From NCBI GenBank assembly GCA_016715995.1, contig JADJXF010000026.1, positions 5,485-69,484 of the forward strand: a stretch of 64,000 nt of DNA. The letters run 5' to 3'. This stretch comes from Flavobacteriales bacterium (GTDB lineage Bacteria > Bacteroidota > Bacteroidia > Flavobacteriales_F > PHOS-HE28). The first letter of the stretch is position 1, and every line of letters starts with the position of its first letter. Under the pieces are notes generated by a model. That model had not been told where the DNA came from, did no database searches, and saw only the letters and a program-made list of their open reading frames with translations. This document shows, piece by piece, positions 34,013 to 42,687 of the stretch. The position numbers and the translations under genes are program-made.

Positions 34013-35758
34013 ATGAGACGAGGAAGCCCCGCCATCATCGCCCTTGTGCTCGCTTTCAGTGCGGCGCTCCCGCTCGTCGCGCAGGAGATCAGCTTCACGG
34101 CCAGCGTGGACCGCAATGCGATCGCAGCCGGCGATCAGGTCAGGCTCACCATCACGCTTGCCAATTCCCAGGAGCGCTTCACGCCGCCCGATCTCGGCGG
34201 GCTCGTTGTGGTGGCCGGCCCCCATGAGAGCAGCAGCTTCAACTTCATCAACGGCCGCACGAGCAGCACGGTGACGCGCACCTGGGTACTCAGCGCCACG
34301 CAGCCGGGGAAGTACACTATCGGCCCTGCGCGGGTGAAGGTGGGGCGCGGCACCATCGAGACCGAGTCCATTACCATCGAGGTGAGCAAAGGCCAAGTGC
34401 AGGGCAGCGACCCTGCGGTGCAGCGCGCGCAGCAGGGCGACCCCAACCTCTTCATCATCGTCTCGCTGAACCGGAGCAAGGCGTACGTTGGTGAGCCGGT
34501 GGTTGCTTCCTACCACCTCTATAACCGCTACACTGGGCTGGAAGCGCCGAAGAGCGAGCCGCCGCAACTGAACGGGTTCTGGAGCGAGGAACTCAACACG
34601 GAGAGCGCGCGCTGGGAGGAGAAGGTGGTCAATGGCATCGGCTACCGGGTTATCCTGATCAAGCAGCAGCTGCTGTTCCCGCAGCGGAGCGGCAAACTGC
34701 GGATTGAGCCGATGACCTTGAACTGCATCGTGAACCGGAATTTCTTCAACCGCGGCACGGCCGTGGATGTGCGTAGCAACGCTGTTGAATTCACTGCCCT
34801 TCCGCTGCCGGGCGGTGCGCCGGCCGATTTCAGCGGCGCGGTGGGCGAGCTCACGCTGGAGGTGCAGGCCGACCGCAAGCAGGTGAAGGTGAACGAGGCC
34901 ATCGAGGTGACCGTGCGGCTGAGCGGACGAAGCAACCTGAAGCTCGTGGACGCGCCCAAGCTGTCGTTCCCCTCCGATCTCGAGAGCTACGAGCCGAAGG
35001 TGACGGACAAGATCTCCGTGTCCGCTCAGGGCATGAGCGGCTCGCGCGGCTTCCAGTATACGGTGATCCCCCGCCATGAAGGCCGTTACGACCTCGGTGC
35101 CATCGACATGAGCTATTTCGATACGCGCACGGGCACCTACAAGAGCCTGCGGAGCGAACCCTTGGTGATCGACGTGGCACCGGGCGACGCGAGCACCATC
35201 ACCACCACCGCACCGAGCCTGCGGTCGGATGTAGTCGCGCTCGATAGCGACATCCGTTTCATCCGTTCCGGCGATGCGCGCTTGCGGCTGAAGGGCCATG
35301 GGCTATTCGGCAGCTGGCCTTGGGTGGCCGGCATGTCTGCCCCAGGCCTGCTCTTCATCGGCTTCACCTTCTGGGATAGCCGTCGGCGCCGACTGATGGG
35401 CGATGCCGAAGGCTTGCGCCGCAGTCGCGCCGAGAAGGCCGCTCGCCGCCGTCTTCAGGAAGCCGCTGCAGCCCTGAAGCAAGGTCAGGCAGCGCCCTTC
35501 TATGCAGCCTTGTCGAAGGCCATGCACGGCTATGTAGCGGATAAGTTCGGACTGGGCATCGCCGATGTGAACGAACGGGAGCTTCGCCGGCGTATGGGTC
35601 ATACACCGGATGGAGACGAGGTCTCCGCGCAGCTTTTGAAGTTGATCGCGCATTGCGACATGGCGCGCTTCGCACCGGTGGAGGACCAGCCTCGTGCCGA
35701 GCTCTATGAAGAGGCGCTTGTGCTCATCCAACGCATCGAACGTTTCGCGCGCGCATGA
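34013..35758 (+). CDS. batD: BatD, large Bat membrane protein
   Basis: The 581-residue protein has a signal peptide (MRRGSPAIIALVLAFSAALP), an extended beta-sandwich ectodomain with the BatD tracts SFTASVDRNAIAAGDQVRLTIT, SSSFNFINGRTSSTVTRTW and YTIGPARVKVG, then a membrane segment near residue 440 and a cytoplasmic helical tail. BatD is the scaffold-like member of the aerotolerance set. It starts one base after the batC stop and overlaps batE by four bases. Confidence 0.9.
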   Translation: MRRGSPAIIALVLAFSAALPLVAQEISFTASVDRNAIAAGDQVRLTITLANSQERFTPPDLGGLVVVAGPHESSSFNFINGRTSSTVTRTWVLSATQPGKYTIGPARVKVGRGTIETESITIEVSKGQVQGSDPAVQRAQQGDPNLFIIVSLNRSKAYVGEPVVASYHLYNRYTGLEAPKSEPPQLNGFWSEELNTESARWEEKVVNGIGYRVILIKQQLLFPQRSGKLRIEPMTLNCIVNRNFFNRGTAVDVRSNAVEFTALPLPGGAPADFSGAVGELTLEVQADRKQVKVNEAIEVTVRLSGRSNLKLVDAPKLSFPSDLESYEPKVTDKISVSAQGMSGSRGFQYTVIPRHEGRYDLGAIDMSYFDTRTGTYKSLRSEPLVIDVAPGDASTITTTAPSLRSDVVALDSDIRFIRSGDARLRLKGHGLFGSWPWVAGMSAPGLLFIGFTFWDSRRRRLMGDAEGLRRSRAEKAARRRLQEAAAALKQGQAAPFYAALSKAMHGYVADKFGLGIADVNERELRRRMGHTPDGDEVSAQLLKLIAHCDMARFAPVEDQPRAELYEEALVLIQRIERFARA

Positions 35759-36519
35759 ACCCACGCATCGCCTCACTCCTCGTCGGCCTGCTGATTCACG
35801 GTTCGACGATGTGCCTCACACGGACAGAAGCGGACTCGCTCGTCAGCGAAGCACAGCGGCACTATATCGCAGCTGATCACCAAGCAGCGCTGGAAAACTA
35901 CATCCTGGTGGAGGAGACGTTTGATTCGCCGGCCTTGCAGCTGGGCATCGGCAACTGCTGGTTCAAGCTGGGCGATGTGCCCCGGGCCATCCTTCATTAC
36001 GAACGGGGATTGCGGCTCGCGCCCGGCGACGCCGATCTCCGCGCCAACCTCGACCTCGCCAACACGCAGGTGAAGGACCGCATTCCCGGCGATCCCGACA
36101 ACGCGCTGTCGCGCACCTGGGCCGCGCTGCGCGGAGGAGCCGACCCGGACCAGTGGGCACGGCGCTCGCTCTGGCTCAGCGCCATTCTCTTCTCGTTGCT
36201 CGCCCTTGCAAGGATCGTGAACGGCCGCATGGTCCGGCGATCGGCTTATGCCGCCGCTGGGATCTGCGCCATCCTGCTCCTGGTGAGCACGGGCTTCGCG
36301 TACACGCGACACCGCGAATTGCAAACGCATGGCGCGGCAATCATCCTGGCCCCGAAGGTGGATGTACGGGCCGAGCCGCGTGAAGGATCGAAGGTGCTCT
36401 TCATCCTGCACAAAGGCACGAAGGTGGAAGTGCGCGACACCACCCAAGGTTGGAGCGAGGTACGCATCGCCAACGGCGCGATCGGCTGGATGCCGCCGCG
36501 CACGTTGGAGCGCATCTGA
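35755..36519 (+). CDS. batE: BatE, TPR plus SH3-like protein
   Basis: A 254-residue protein: signal peptide, TPR helices (about 25-100), two membrane segments (LWLSAILFSLLALARIV and AYAAAGICAILLLVSTGFAY), and a bacterial SH3 domain (about 195-252: VDVRAEPREGSKVLFILHKGTKVEV). It ends the Bat operon. Its TGA abuts the stop of the convergent T9SS gene in TGATCA (36517-36522). Confidence 0.85.
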   Translation: MNPRIASLLVGLLIHGSTMCLTRTEADSLVSEAQRHYIAADHQAALENYILVEETFDSPALQLGIGNCWFKLGDVPRAILHYERGLRLAPGDADLRANLDLANTQVKDRIPGDPDNALSRTWAALRGGADPDQWARRSLWLSAILFSLLALARIVNGRMVRRSAYAAAGICAILLLVSTGFAYTRHRELQTHGAAIILAPKVDVRAEPREGSKVLFILHKGTKVEVRDTTQGWSEVRIANGAIGWMPPRTLERI

Positions 36520-39500
36520 TCAACGCTCGATCAGCAGCTTCTGGTTCAGCACCGTACCACCGGCCACCAGCCGGCAGTAGTAGATGCCTGACGCCCGACC
36601 GCTCGCATGCCATTCCAGCCGCACCACGCCATCGGGCGGTACCGCACCTGACGCGATTGTCTCGACCAGTGCGCCGTCCAAACCAAAGACGTCAACCGTG
36701 AGCCTTGCATCGGGCTCCAGGCCCGTGGCCAGAAGTGTGGTGCTCGCCGTGAACGGATTGGGGAAGGCCACAAGCCCTGCCTCCTCGAGGAGTTCCATAG
36801 AGCCCCCGCCGGGTTCCAACACGAGTCCAGCACCGCCGGGACACGTGAGGTAGCCGTTGCTCATGGTGCCGCCTTGGTAACCGTTGTTGATGTTCGCCAG
36901 CCCTGACGCAATGGTGACAAGCGGGTACTGCGCCACACAGCCGCCGATGGCCTGATCAGCGTGGTTGATGAGCTGTTGCACGGTCCAGCCGCCGAATGTG
37001 CCGGAGGCGACCACCATATTCTTCAGCAGCACGGAGGGCGCGGCGAAAGCCGGATCGATCTCATCCATCCGCACGCTGATCTTCAGCGCGGCGAGGTGGC
37101 CCAACAGTGTATTCGACATCGCGCCGGGGTTAACCGTGGTTCCCATGGGCAGCAATGCCGGGGTGCCTGGTGTAGGCAGAGTGGCATTCAGGGCCTGTGC
37201 GGTGGTGAACCGGACCAGTCGGCTCGAACAACCGATGGTGAGGTAGTTCGGTGCCGGGAAGGCGGCTGCCCATTGATTCATCAGGTACGTGGCCGGATTC
37301 GACCCATTGGGCGGCGAGCCCCAAATGCCTTGTACCTCCGTTCGGATTCCTGCGCAGCCAGAGGACGTGAGTGTTATGGAAGTGGTGCATGAGGCCACGC
37401 AGCCGTTCGCGCCGGTCACTGTCGCGGTATAGCTGCCCGACGCAGCCACGGTGGCCGTGGCCGTGCTCTGCACGGGTGATGTGTTCCACGAATAGGCGTA
37501 AGGGGACTGCCCGCCCGATGCGATCACGGACACCGAATTCGTGGCCGCATTCGATGAACAGTTGACCGTTGGCGCGGTGTTCACGGTGACAGCCATTCCC
37601 GAAGAGGTCGTGCTGCATCCGCCATTGCTCACCACAACGGTGTAGGTGCCAGCCGTACCTGCGCTGTAAGTGCTTGCCGTGGCACCGGATACGTTCGAGC
37701 CATTGCGCCGCCATTGGTAGGTGAGCCCGGTGCCCGTATTCGCGCTCAGCGTTACGCTTGATCCAGAGCAGAACGTGGTGGCACCACCAGCCGTAATCGT
37801 AGCCGATGGAGCTGTACTAACCGTAACGATCACCGAGGATGAGGTGGTGCTGCATCCGCCGCTAGTGACCACCACGGTGTACGTCCCGCTCGTGGTGGCG
37901 GAATACGTAGAAGCCGTCGCGCCGCTCAGATTGGTTCCATTCCGTCGCCATTGATAGGCGAGTCCGCTGCCGGTGTTCGCGCTCAGCGTCACGCTGCCTC
38001 CCGTGCAGAACGAGACAGCGCCACCGGCCGTGACCGTGGCCGTTGGAGACGGATTCACGGTGACCGTGGTGTTGCCCGATGTGGCAGTACAGCCGCTGTT
38101 GTTCACCACCACACTGTAGATGCCGCCAGTCGTCGCCGTGTAGCTGCTGGAGGTGGCGCCGCTGATGCTGGACCCATTGCGCCGCCATTGGTAAGTGTAG
38201 CCGGTGCCCGTGGCAGCGGTAAGCGTGACGCTACCCCCGCTGCAGAAGGTGGTGGCACCGCCAGCGCTTACAGTCGCCGAAGGCGTGGTGCCTATCGAGA
38301 CCGGAATGCCGCTGGAGGTCGCGCTGCATCCGGATGCCGTGACCAATACGGTGTAGGTGCCAGCCAGCGTCGCCGTATAGGTGCTCGCAGTGGCTCCGCT
38401 GATCGTCGAACCGTTACGGCGCCATTGGTACGCGTACCCCGTGCCGGTTGTGGCGGAGAGGACCACATTGCCCCCGGTGCAGAAACTGGTGGCGCCGCCC
38501 GCGCTGATCGAGGCCGCCGGAGCCGGGTTCACTGTGACGATGACCGCCACCGAGGTGCTGGCGCAGCCATTCGCTGTGACGACGACCGTGTAATTGCCCG
38601 CTGCTGTCGCGGCATACGAGCTCGCAGTGGCTCCTGAGATGTTGTTTCCATTGTTGCGCCACTGGTAGGAATAGCCTGTGCCGGTGCTCGCGCTCAGATT
38701 CACGCTGCCGCCTGCGCAGAAGGTGGTCGCACCACCTGCCGTAATCGTGGCCGAAGGCGTCGGGCTCACGGTCACCACGGTTCCGGACGACGTGTTCGTA
38801 CAGCCCGCGCTCGTAATGTCCACAGTGTATGTGCCCCCGACGGAAGCGGTGTAGCTCGCAGCCGTTGCGCCGCTGATCGCGGTGCCGTTCCGCTTCCAGA
38901 CGTACGTGTAGCCCGTGCCTGTGGTGGCGTTGAGCACCACGCTGCCACCCGTGCAGAAGGCAGTGGCACCCGCAGGGGTTATCGCTGGAGTCATGCTGCT
39001 TGCCGTGCCCGTGCACTGGCAGCTCGCGTTCCACACATCATTCACGGTGCAGGGATTGTTGTCGCTGCAGGCCGTGCCCGGAAGCGCCGTGCCACCGACC
39101 ACACCCGCGCAATCCACCTGCTGCGTGCTGCAACCCGTCCCAGTGAACTTGTACACGATCTTCGATTCATACGGCTGCACAGTAATGGAGGAGGCTTGTA
39201 TCACGCCATTCACGTCCTTCCAGCAGCCTGAAGGCAGCGTGAAGACCTGCGCCGTGGGAAGCTCATTCGCGTAGAGCTTGTGCATGTCGGCGGGATCGAT
39301 CGGTGTCACGGTCACCCGGTGCAGCTCCACGTTATCCACCCAGTACTGGGGCTGCGAGAAGTGGTGCATGAACTGGATCATCGACGGGTCGGTTAGGTTG
39401 CTCTGGAAGTGCCATTCCAAATCGCGGCGCTGGGTGTCGAAGGGCACGTCGCGGGCGTCGATCAAGTTGCTGTTCACCAGCTGGCTCTGACCTTTCACAC

Positions 39501-41580
39501 CGGCGTTCAGATTGCCGTGGATGTTGGACTGCAGGCTGAACCGCATCCGGTACCACTGGCCGCTCTGCATGCTGAAATAGTTCGAGCTGCGATTCATGAA
39601 GGTCGCGTACTGGCTCGCATTCGGGAGGAACGCTTTGAGCGCGCCGCTGTCCAGGTACGTGAGGTCGCGCGTGAGCGTGCCGTTATAGGGCCAGCCCGTC
39701 CATCCGGTGGCATTGGTCGCGAAGTTGCCGTTGGTCACCAGGTTGCCGCTCAGCTCGCTCACCGTGGCGTAGATGTCCTGGCGCAAAGGATGGCGCGTGC
39801 TACCGGCCTCATCACCGGTCTGGTTAGCCCAGCGCTCAATGCTGAAGAACTCCCGCGTGCCGGCGCTGAAGCTGTGAATCTGAATGCTCAGCTCGGTGTA
39901 CGGGTTGAAGTACTTGTTGTTGGTGAAGGTGCCGAAGTCAACGAGCGTGGCGCCATAGACATGGGTCTGCAGCATGCAGTTCTGCTCGCGCGCGAGGCTG
40001 TATAGGATGTTCCCGCTATACACTGTGTTGAAGGAAGGCACGTAGTAAGGCGGAGATGCGCCAGCAGTGTTGTAGTTGGAGTGATCGGAGAGCGAGAGCT
40101 GGTACTTCTTGTTGTTGAAGAGCGTGTTGTTCTTCACCTGATTGCCGGAGCTCACCATCGTGTGGTCCACGTAGATGCCAGCCGTGGCGCAGTTAGACAC
40201 GGTGTTGTACTCCACGAGCGTGTTGCGGCAGCTGATGTTGCCGAAGTAAATGCCGTAGGCGATCGGGAAGGCGGCCTGGATCTGCGGCGCGGTGGTGGTG
40301 AGGTCGCCGACGAGGTCCGACACGATGTTCCGCCGGATGATCATGCCGTCCGTATTGTCGATGCAGATGCCGCCGCCATCGTTGAGGATGGCCAGGCAGT
40401 TCTTCACCACGTTCCGCTCGATGAGCGTGTTCGTATACGCGGCGATGCCGATGTAGCCCACGTTCTCGATCCGGTTGTCGGTCACCACCATGCCGGTGCC
40501 GTTCACGCGGAGACCGAAGTAGCCCCAGTTGCTCTCGCCCCAGCCGGGCCATAGGCACGCATCGGTGATGGTGTTGTTGGTGAACCGGCTGTTGTTGTCG
40601 ATGAGGTATACAGCCGTGGTGAGCGTGCGGCGGACGGTGTTGTGGTGGAAGTCCTGCACAGAACCGGTGCTGTAAATGGCGCGGTAGGTGTCCTCCATGG
40701 TGCAGTAGGCCACCTCGATGTTATCGGTCACGCTCATGCGCACCGATGCGTCGATCTGATGCGCGAAACGGAGGTTGAGCACGCGCGCGTGGCGCCGCTG
40801 GTAGCCGAAGTAGATCCCGAAGTCCTGCACAGCGGCCTCGATGGTGTTGGAGCCCGGTGCCACGCCGTTGGGGAACCAGGCGTATAGCGTGTTCGTGCCA
40901 CGGTCGTGGTACCACTCGCCCGGCGCATCGAGCAGCGAGAGCTTGTTGCGCAGGAAATAACCCCAAGTCTGCGCGCCCACATTGTTGCCGGTGGAGGTGT
41001 GCGAAAGCGTGGTGCCTGAATGCACGGAAACAAAGGCCGTGTCGTAGCTCCAGTTCGTGGTGCGGATCACCAGCGTCGCGCCCGTGAAGTACCCACTGCC
41101 CTGCGTGATGTCCGAGTCGGTGGTAGTTGTACCCGTGTGGGAACTGGTGAAGAGCCATTGGCCCGTGTTTGGGAAGCGGGCCAGCTCCATGCGGCTGTTG
41201 TTGAAATAGACTTGCTTCACTGCTTGCGTCACCGTCGCTTTCCAGATGTTGCCGCTGTGCTGCGTCCAGCTGCCTACGACCACGCTGCCGCTGATCACCG
41301 GATCGGCACCCGAGCCGTATGCGCCGATGACGATCTTGTTGGAAGCGGTGCCCGATCCATTGATGTTCAGCCTGCCCCGGAACACGCCGCCGCGCTCGAA
41401 CAGGATCTGTGTGCCAGCCGTGATACCGGTGCCGAGCTGGTTCACGCGGCCGATGGTCTTCCACGGTGTGTTCGTGGAGGTGCCATTGTTGGTGTCGCTG
41501 CCGTTGGGGGAGACGTAGTAGATGGCTGCGCTGGCAGCGATCGGCAGTGCCAGGAGAAGAGAGAGGATGATCTTGCGCAT
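36520..41580 (-). CDS. giant secreted beta-helix / Ig-repeat protein with T9SS type A tail
   Basis: A 1686-residue surface protein. Signal peptide MRKIILSLLLALPIAASA, then IYYVSPNGSDTNNGTSTNTPWKT, the typical start of a right-handed parallel beta-helix (to about 560) as in polysaccharide-active or adhesin proteins. A carbohydrate-binding-like segment and a Cys-rich linker follow. Next are six Ig-like repeats of about 79 residues (AGGATTFCxGGSVxL...YQWRRNG...), one SprB-like repeat, a unique C-terminal region, and the T9SS tail (VAFPNPFTASTTLL...GIYYCRLVAGGTVLNQKLLIER). ATG 41580 is chosen for the signal peptide. The target is unknown; a sugar polymer is a guess from the fold. Confidence 0.88.
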   Translation of the reverse strand: MRKIILSLLLALPIAASAAIYYVSPNGSDTNNGTSTNTPWKTIGRVNQLGTGITAGTQILFERGGVFRGRLNINGSGTASNKIVIGAYGSGADPVISGSVVVGSWTQHSGNIWKATVTQAVKQVYFNNSRMELARFPNTGQWLFTSSHTGTTTTDSDITQGSGYFTGATLVIRTTNWSYDTAFVSVHSGTTLSHTSTGNNVGAQTWGYFLRNKLSLLDAPGEWYHDRGTNTLYAWFPNGVAPGSNTIEAAVQDFGIYFGYQRRHARVLNLRFAHQIDASVRMSVTDNIEVAYCTMEDTYRAIYSTGSVQDFHHNTVRRTLTTAVYLIDNNSRFTNNTITDACLWPGWGESNWGYFGLRVNGTGMVVTDNRIENVGYIGIAAYTNTLIERNVVKNCLAILNDGGGICIDNTDGMIIRRNIVSDLVGDLTTTAPQIQAAFPIAYGIYFGNISCRNTLVEYNTVSNCATAGIYVDHTMVSSGNQVKNNTLFNNKKYQLSLSDHSNYNTAGASPPYYVPSFNTVYSGNILYSLAREQNCMLQTHVYGATLVDFGTFTNNKYFNPYTELSIQIHSFSAGTREFFSIERWANQTGDEAGSTRHPLRQDIYATVSELSGNLVTNGNFATNATGWTGWPYNGTLTRDLTYLDSGALKAFLPNASQYATFMNRSSNYFSMQSGQWYRMRFSLQSNIHGNLNAGVKGQSQLVNSNLIDARDVPFDTQRRDLEWHFQSNLTDPSMIQFMHHFSQPQYWVDNVELHRVTVTPIDPADMHKLYANELPTAQVFTLPSGCWKDVNGVIQASSITVQPYESKIVYKFTGTGCSTQQVDCAGVVGGTALPGTACSDNNPCTVNDVWNASCQCTGTASSMTPAITPAGATAFCTGGSVVLNATTGTGYTYVWKRNGTAISGATAASYTASVGGTYTVDITSAGCTNTSSGTVVTVSPTPSATITAGGATTFCAGGSVNLSASTGTGYSYQWRNNGNNISGATASSYAATAAGNYTVVVTANGCASTSVAVIVTVNPAPAASISAGGATSFCTGGNVVLSATTGTGYAYQWRRNGSTISGATASTYTATLAGTYTVLVTASGCSATSSGIPVSIGTTPSATVSAGGATTFCSGGSVTLTAATGTGYTYQWRRNGSSISGATSSSYTATTGGIYSVVVNNSGCTATSGNTTVTVNPSPTATVTAGGAVSFCTGGSVTLSANTGSGLAYQWRRNGTNLSGATASTYSATTSGTYTVVVTSGGCSTTSSSVIVTVSTAPSATITAGGATTFCSGSSVTLSANTGTGLTYQWRRNGSNVSGATASTYSAGTAGTYTVVVSNGGCSTTSSGMAVTVNTAPTVNCSSNAATNSVSVIASGGQSPYAYSWNTSPVQSTATATVAASGSYTATVTGANGCVASCTTSITLTSSGCAGIRTEVQGIWGSPPNGSNPATYLMNQWAAAFPAPNYLTIGCSSRLVRFTTAQALNATLPTPGTPALLPMGTTVNPGAMSNTLLGHLAALKISVRMDEIDPAFAAPSVLLKNMVVASGTFGGWTVQQLINHADQAIGGCVAQYPLVTIASGLANINNGYQGGTMSNGYLTCPGGAGLVLEPGGGSMELLEEAGLVAFPNPFTASTTLLATGLEPDARLTVDVFGLDGALVETIASGAVPPDGVVRLEWHASGRASGIYYCRLVAGGTVLNQKLLIER
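37575..38995 (-). repeat. six tandem coding repeats (Ig-like), about 237 bp each
   Basis: Within the T9SS gene the repeats share blocks such as GTGYTYQWRRNGSxISGAT and GTYTVVV. Identity is high at the protein level and visible in DNA. They are domain repeats, not intergenic ones. Confidence 0.85.
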
Positions 41581-41936
41581 GAGCGTGCTGGCAGGTGCTT
41601 TTTGGCGGCGTGAAATTGGCCCGAAGAGCACGTCTGATGCGGCATTCCAGCGTTAATGAATTGAACAATTCGACCAGCGCGGAGCACGGCCCGCCCAAGC
41701 CCGGCACACGCCGACCGATGGCCTAATCCGGCTTCAACACGCCTGCGCGTGCTCCATCCACCGGTGTTCATATCCCACCAAACCCGTGACAGGGGCGGTG
41801 GATCGGCAGTTGTCCCCGATGGAAGCACAACCTGACCCGACGATGGATTGCGCTTCGCATACTTCGGGTACGGAATGGCGCGGCGACCACCCAGCGCAGG
41901 TGCCAGAAAAACGGTGAGAACCGAGCGATTCTGTGA
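41581..41936. other. non-coding stretch upstream of the T9SS gene
   Basis: About 350 bases without a supported gene. It contains an inverted repeat GAATTG-AA-CAATTC at 41658-41671, roughly 80 bases before the T9SS start, which could be an operator. I see no clear -7 box, RNA gene or terminator. Confidence 0.4.
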
Positions 41937-41970
41937 ATTCGAACGACCGTCCCGCTGCGACAGCAGGATG
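41937..41970 (-). other. tRNA-Arg 3'-half remnant carrying a palindrome
   Basis: On the minus strand: CAT, then the imperfect hairpin TCCTGCTG-TCG-CAGCGGGA where an anticodon arm should be, then CGGTCGT-TCGAAT, which matches the tRNA-Arg variable loop and T-loop with a four-base deletion. It lies 17 bases downstream of the intact tRNA-Arg. Confidence 0.65.
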
Positions 41971-41987
41971 ATCCATCTTCTCCTTTG

Positions 41988-42061
41988 CGATCCCGGTTGG
42001 ATTCGAACCAACGACCGTCAGCTTAGAAGGCTGATGCTCTATCCAGCTGAGCTACGGGACC
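41988..42061 (-). tRNA. tRNA-Arg (anticodon TCT)
   Basis: The 74-base cloverleaf has acceptor GGTCCCG/CGGGATC (one G-T pair), D-arm GCTCAGCTGGATAGAGC, anticodon stem TCAGC/GCTGA with loop CTTCTAA (anticodon TCT) and T-arm GTTGGTTCGAATCCAAC. CCA is not encoded. Confidence 0.95.
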
Positions 42062-42087
42062 AGCGCGACAAAGGTGATGCATCAAGT

Positions 42088-42143
42088 CCAACGACCGTCC
42101 CGCCCAGCGGGCGGGATGCTCTATCCCGTTGAGCTACGGGACC
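42088..42143 (-). other. tRNA-Arg 5'-half carrying a palindrome, upstream of tRNA-Arg
   Basis: On the minus strand it begins GGTCCCGTAGCTCAACGGG, matching the tRNA-Arg acceptor and D-arm. The anticodon arm is replaced by the perfect hairpin TCCCGCCC-GCT-GGGCGGGA, then CGGTCGTTGG, after which the T-loop and acceptor are missing. The arrangement copies the tRNA-Pro locus at 9246-9394. A -7-like box (42152-42159) precedes it. Confidence 0.75.
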
Positions 42144-42151
42144 GGATGCCG

Positions 42152-42159
42152 CAAATGTG
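42152..42159 (-). promoter_or_regulatory. -7-like box upstream of the tRNA-Arg locus
   Basis: CACATTTG on the minus strand differs from TAnnTTTG only at the first base and is eight bases before the 5' end of the tRNA-Arg half-copy, so transcription would run through it into the intact tRNA-Arg. Confidence 0.35.
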
Positions 42160-42165
42160 GTAACG

Positions 42166-42195
42166 AATAAGAGCCGCACCTTGCGGAACGGCTCT
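42166..42195 (-). terminator. terminator of tRNA-Pro(TGG)
   Basis: On the minus strand AGAGCCG...CGGCTCT is a 7-bp stem followed by TATT, starting four bases after the tRNA 3' end. Confidence 0.6.
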
Positions 42196-42198
42196 CTG

Positions 42199-42272
42199 TC
42201 GGGGCGGCCAGATTCGAACTGACGATCTCCTGGTCCCAAACCAGGCGCGATACCGGGCTACGCTACGCCCCG
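42199..42272 (-). tRNA. tRNA-Pro (anticodon TGG)
   Basis: The 74-base cloverleaf has acceptor CGGGGCG/CGCCCCG, discriminator A, D-arm GCGTAGCCCGGTATCGC, anticodon stem CCTGG/CCAGG with loop TTTGGGA (anticodon TGG), and T-arm GTCAGTTCGAATCTGGC. No palindrome-bearing copy is seen beside this one. Confidence 0.95.
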
Positions 42273-42434
42273 AACAACGGGCGGCAAAGAACGGGGAAAT
42301 GCGCGTTCATCCGACGATGAAAAACGATTCGGGCTATCCCCGTTGGGAGCGTTTCAAGACTTTGCTTGGATCGCTGGGCGCCATGGCATATTCATTCGGC
42401 CCGTTCCTCGAACCGGTTCAGCTCGGGTGAGAAT

Positions 42435-42465
42435 GAAAAAGCCGGTCGCCTATCGGCGCCCGGCT
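42435..42465 (-). terminator. Rho-independent terminator of tRNA-Ser
   Basis: On the minus strand AGCCGG...CCGGCT followed by TTTTT, with an inner GCC/GGC stem, ten bases beyond the tRNA-Ser 3' end. Confidence 0.75.
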
Positions 42466-42472
42466 TCGTCTG

Positions 42473-42563
<91 letters not shown>

Positions 42564-42600
42564 GAATGCGATGCGAAAGAACGTCCCTTTAAAGCGGTCG

Positions 42601-42608
42601 CAAATATA
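42601..42608 (-). promoter_or_regulatory. -7 promoter box for tRNA-Ser
   Basis: TATATTTG on the minus strand matches TAnnTTTG exactly, 37 bases before the mature tRNA 5' end. Confidence 0.5.
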
Positions 42609-42648
42609 GGCGGCCCTTCCGTACGGCATGGTGAGCAGGGGTCGCGGC

Positions 42649-42656
42649 TAACTTCG
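42649..42656 (+). promoter_or_regulatory. -7-like box for the thiolase gene
   Basis: TAACTTCG resembles the -7 consensus with two mismatches, 31 bases before ATG 42688. Confidence 0.3.
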
Positions 42657-42687
42657 CGCCCTTTCCAACGCATCAAATCCCAATATC

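Noticed and set aside
37575..38995. Regular spacing of similar blocks that could suggest a CRISPR-like array
   Set aside because: Units are about 237 bp, in frame, and encode Ig-like domains; no short identical repeats with unique spacers.
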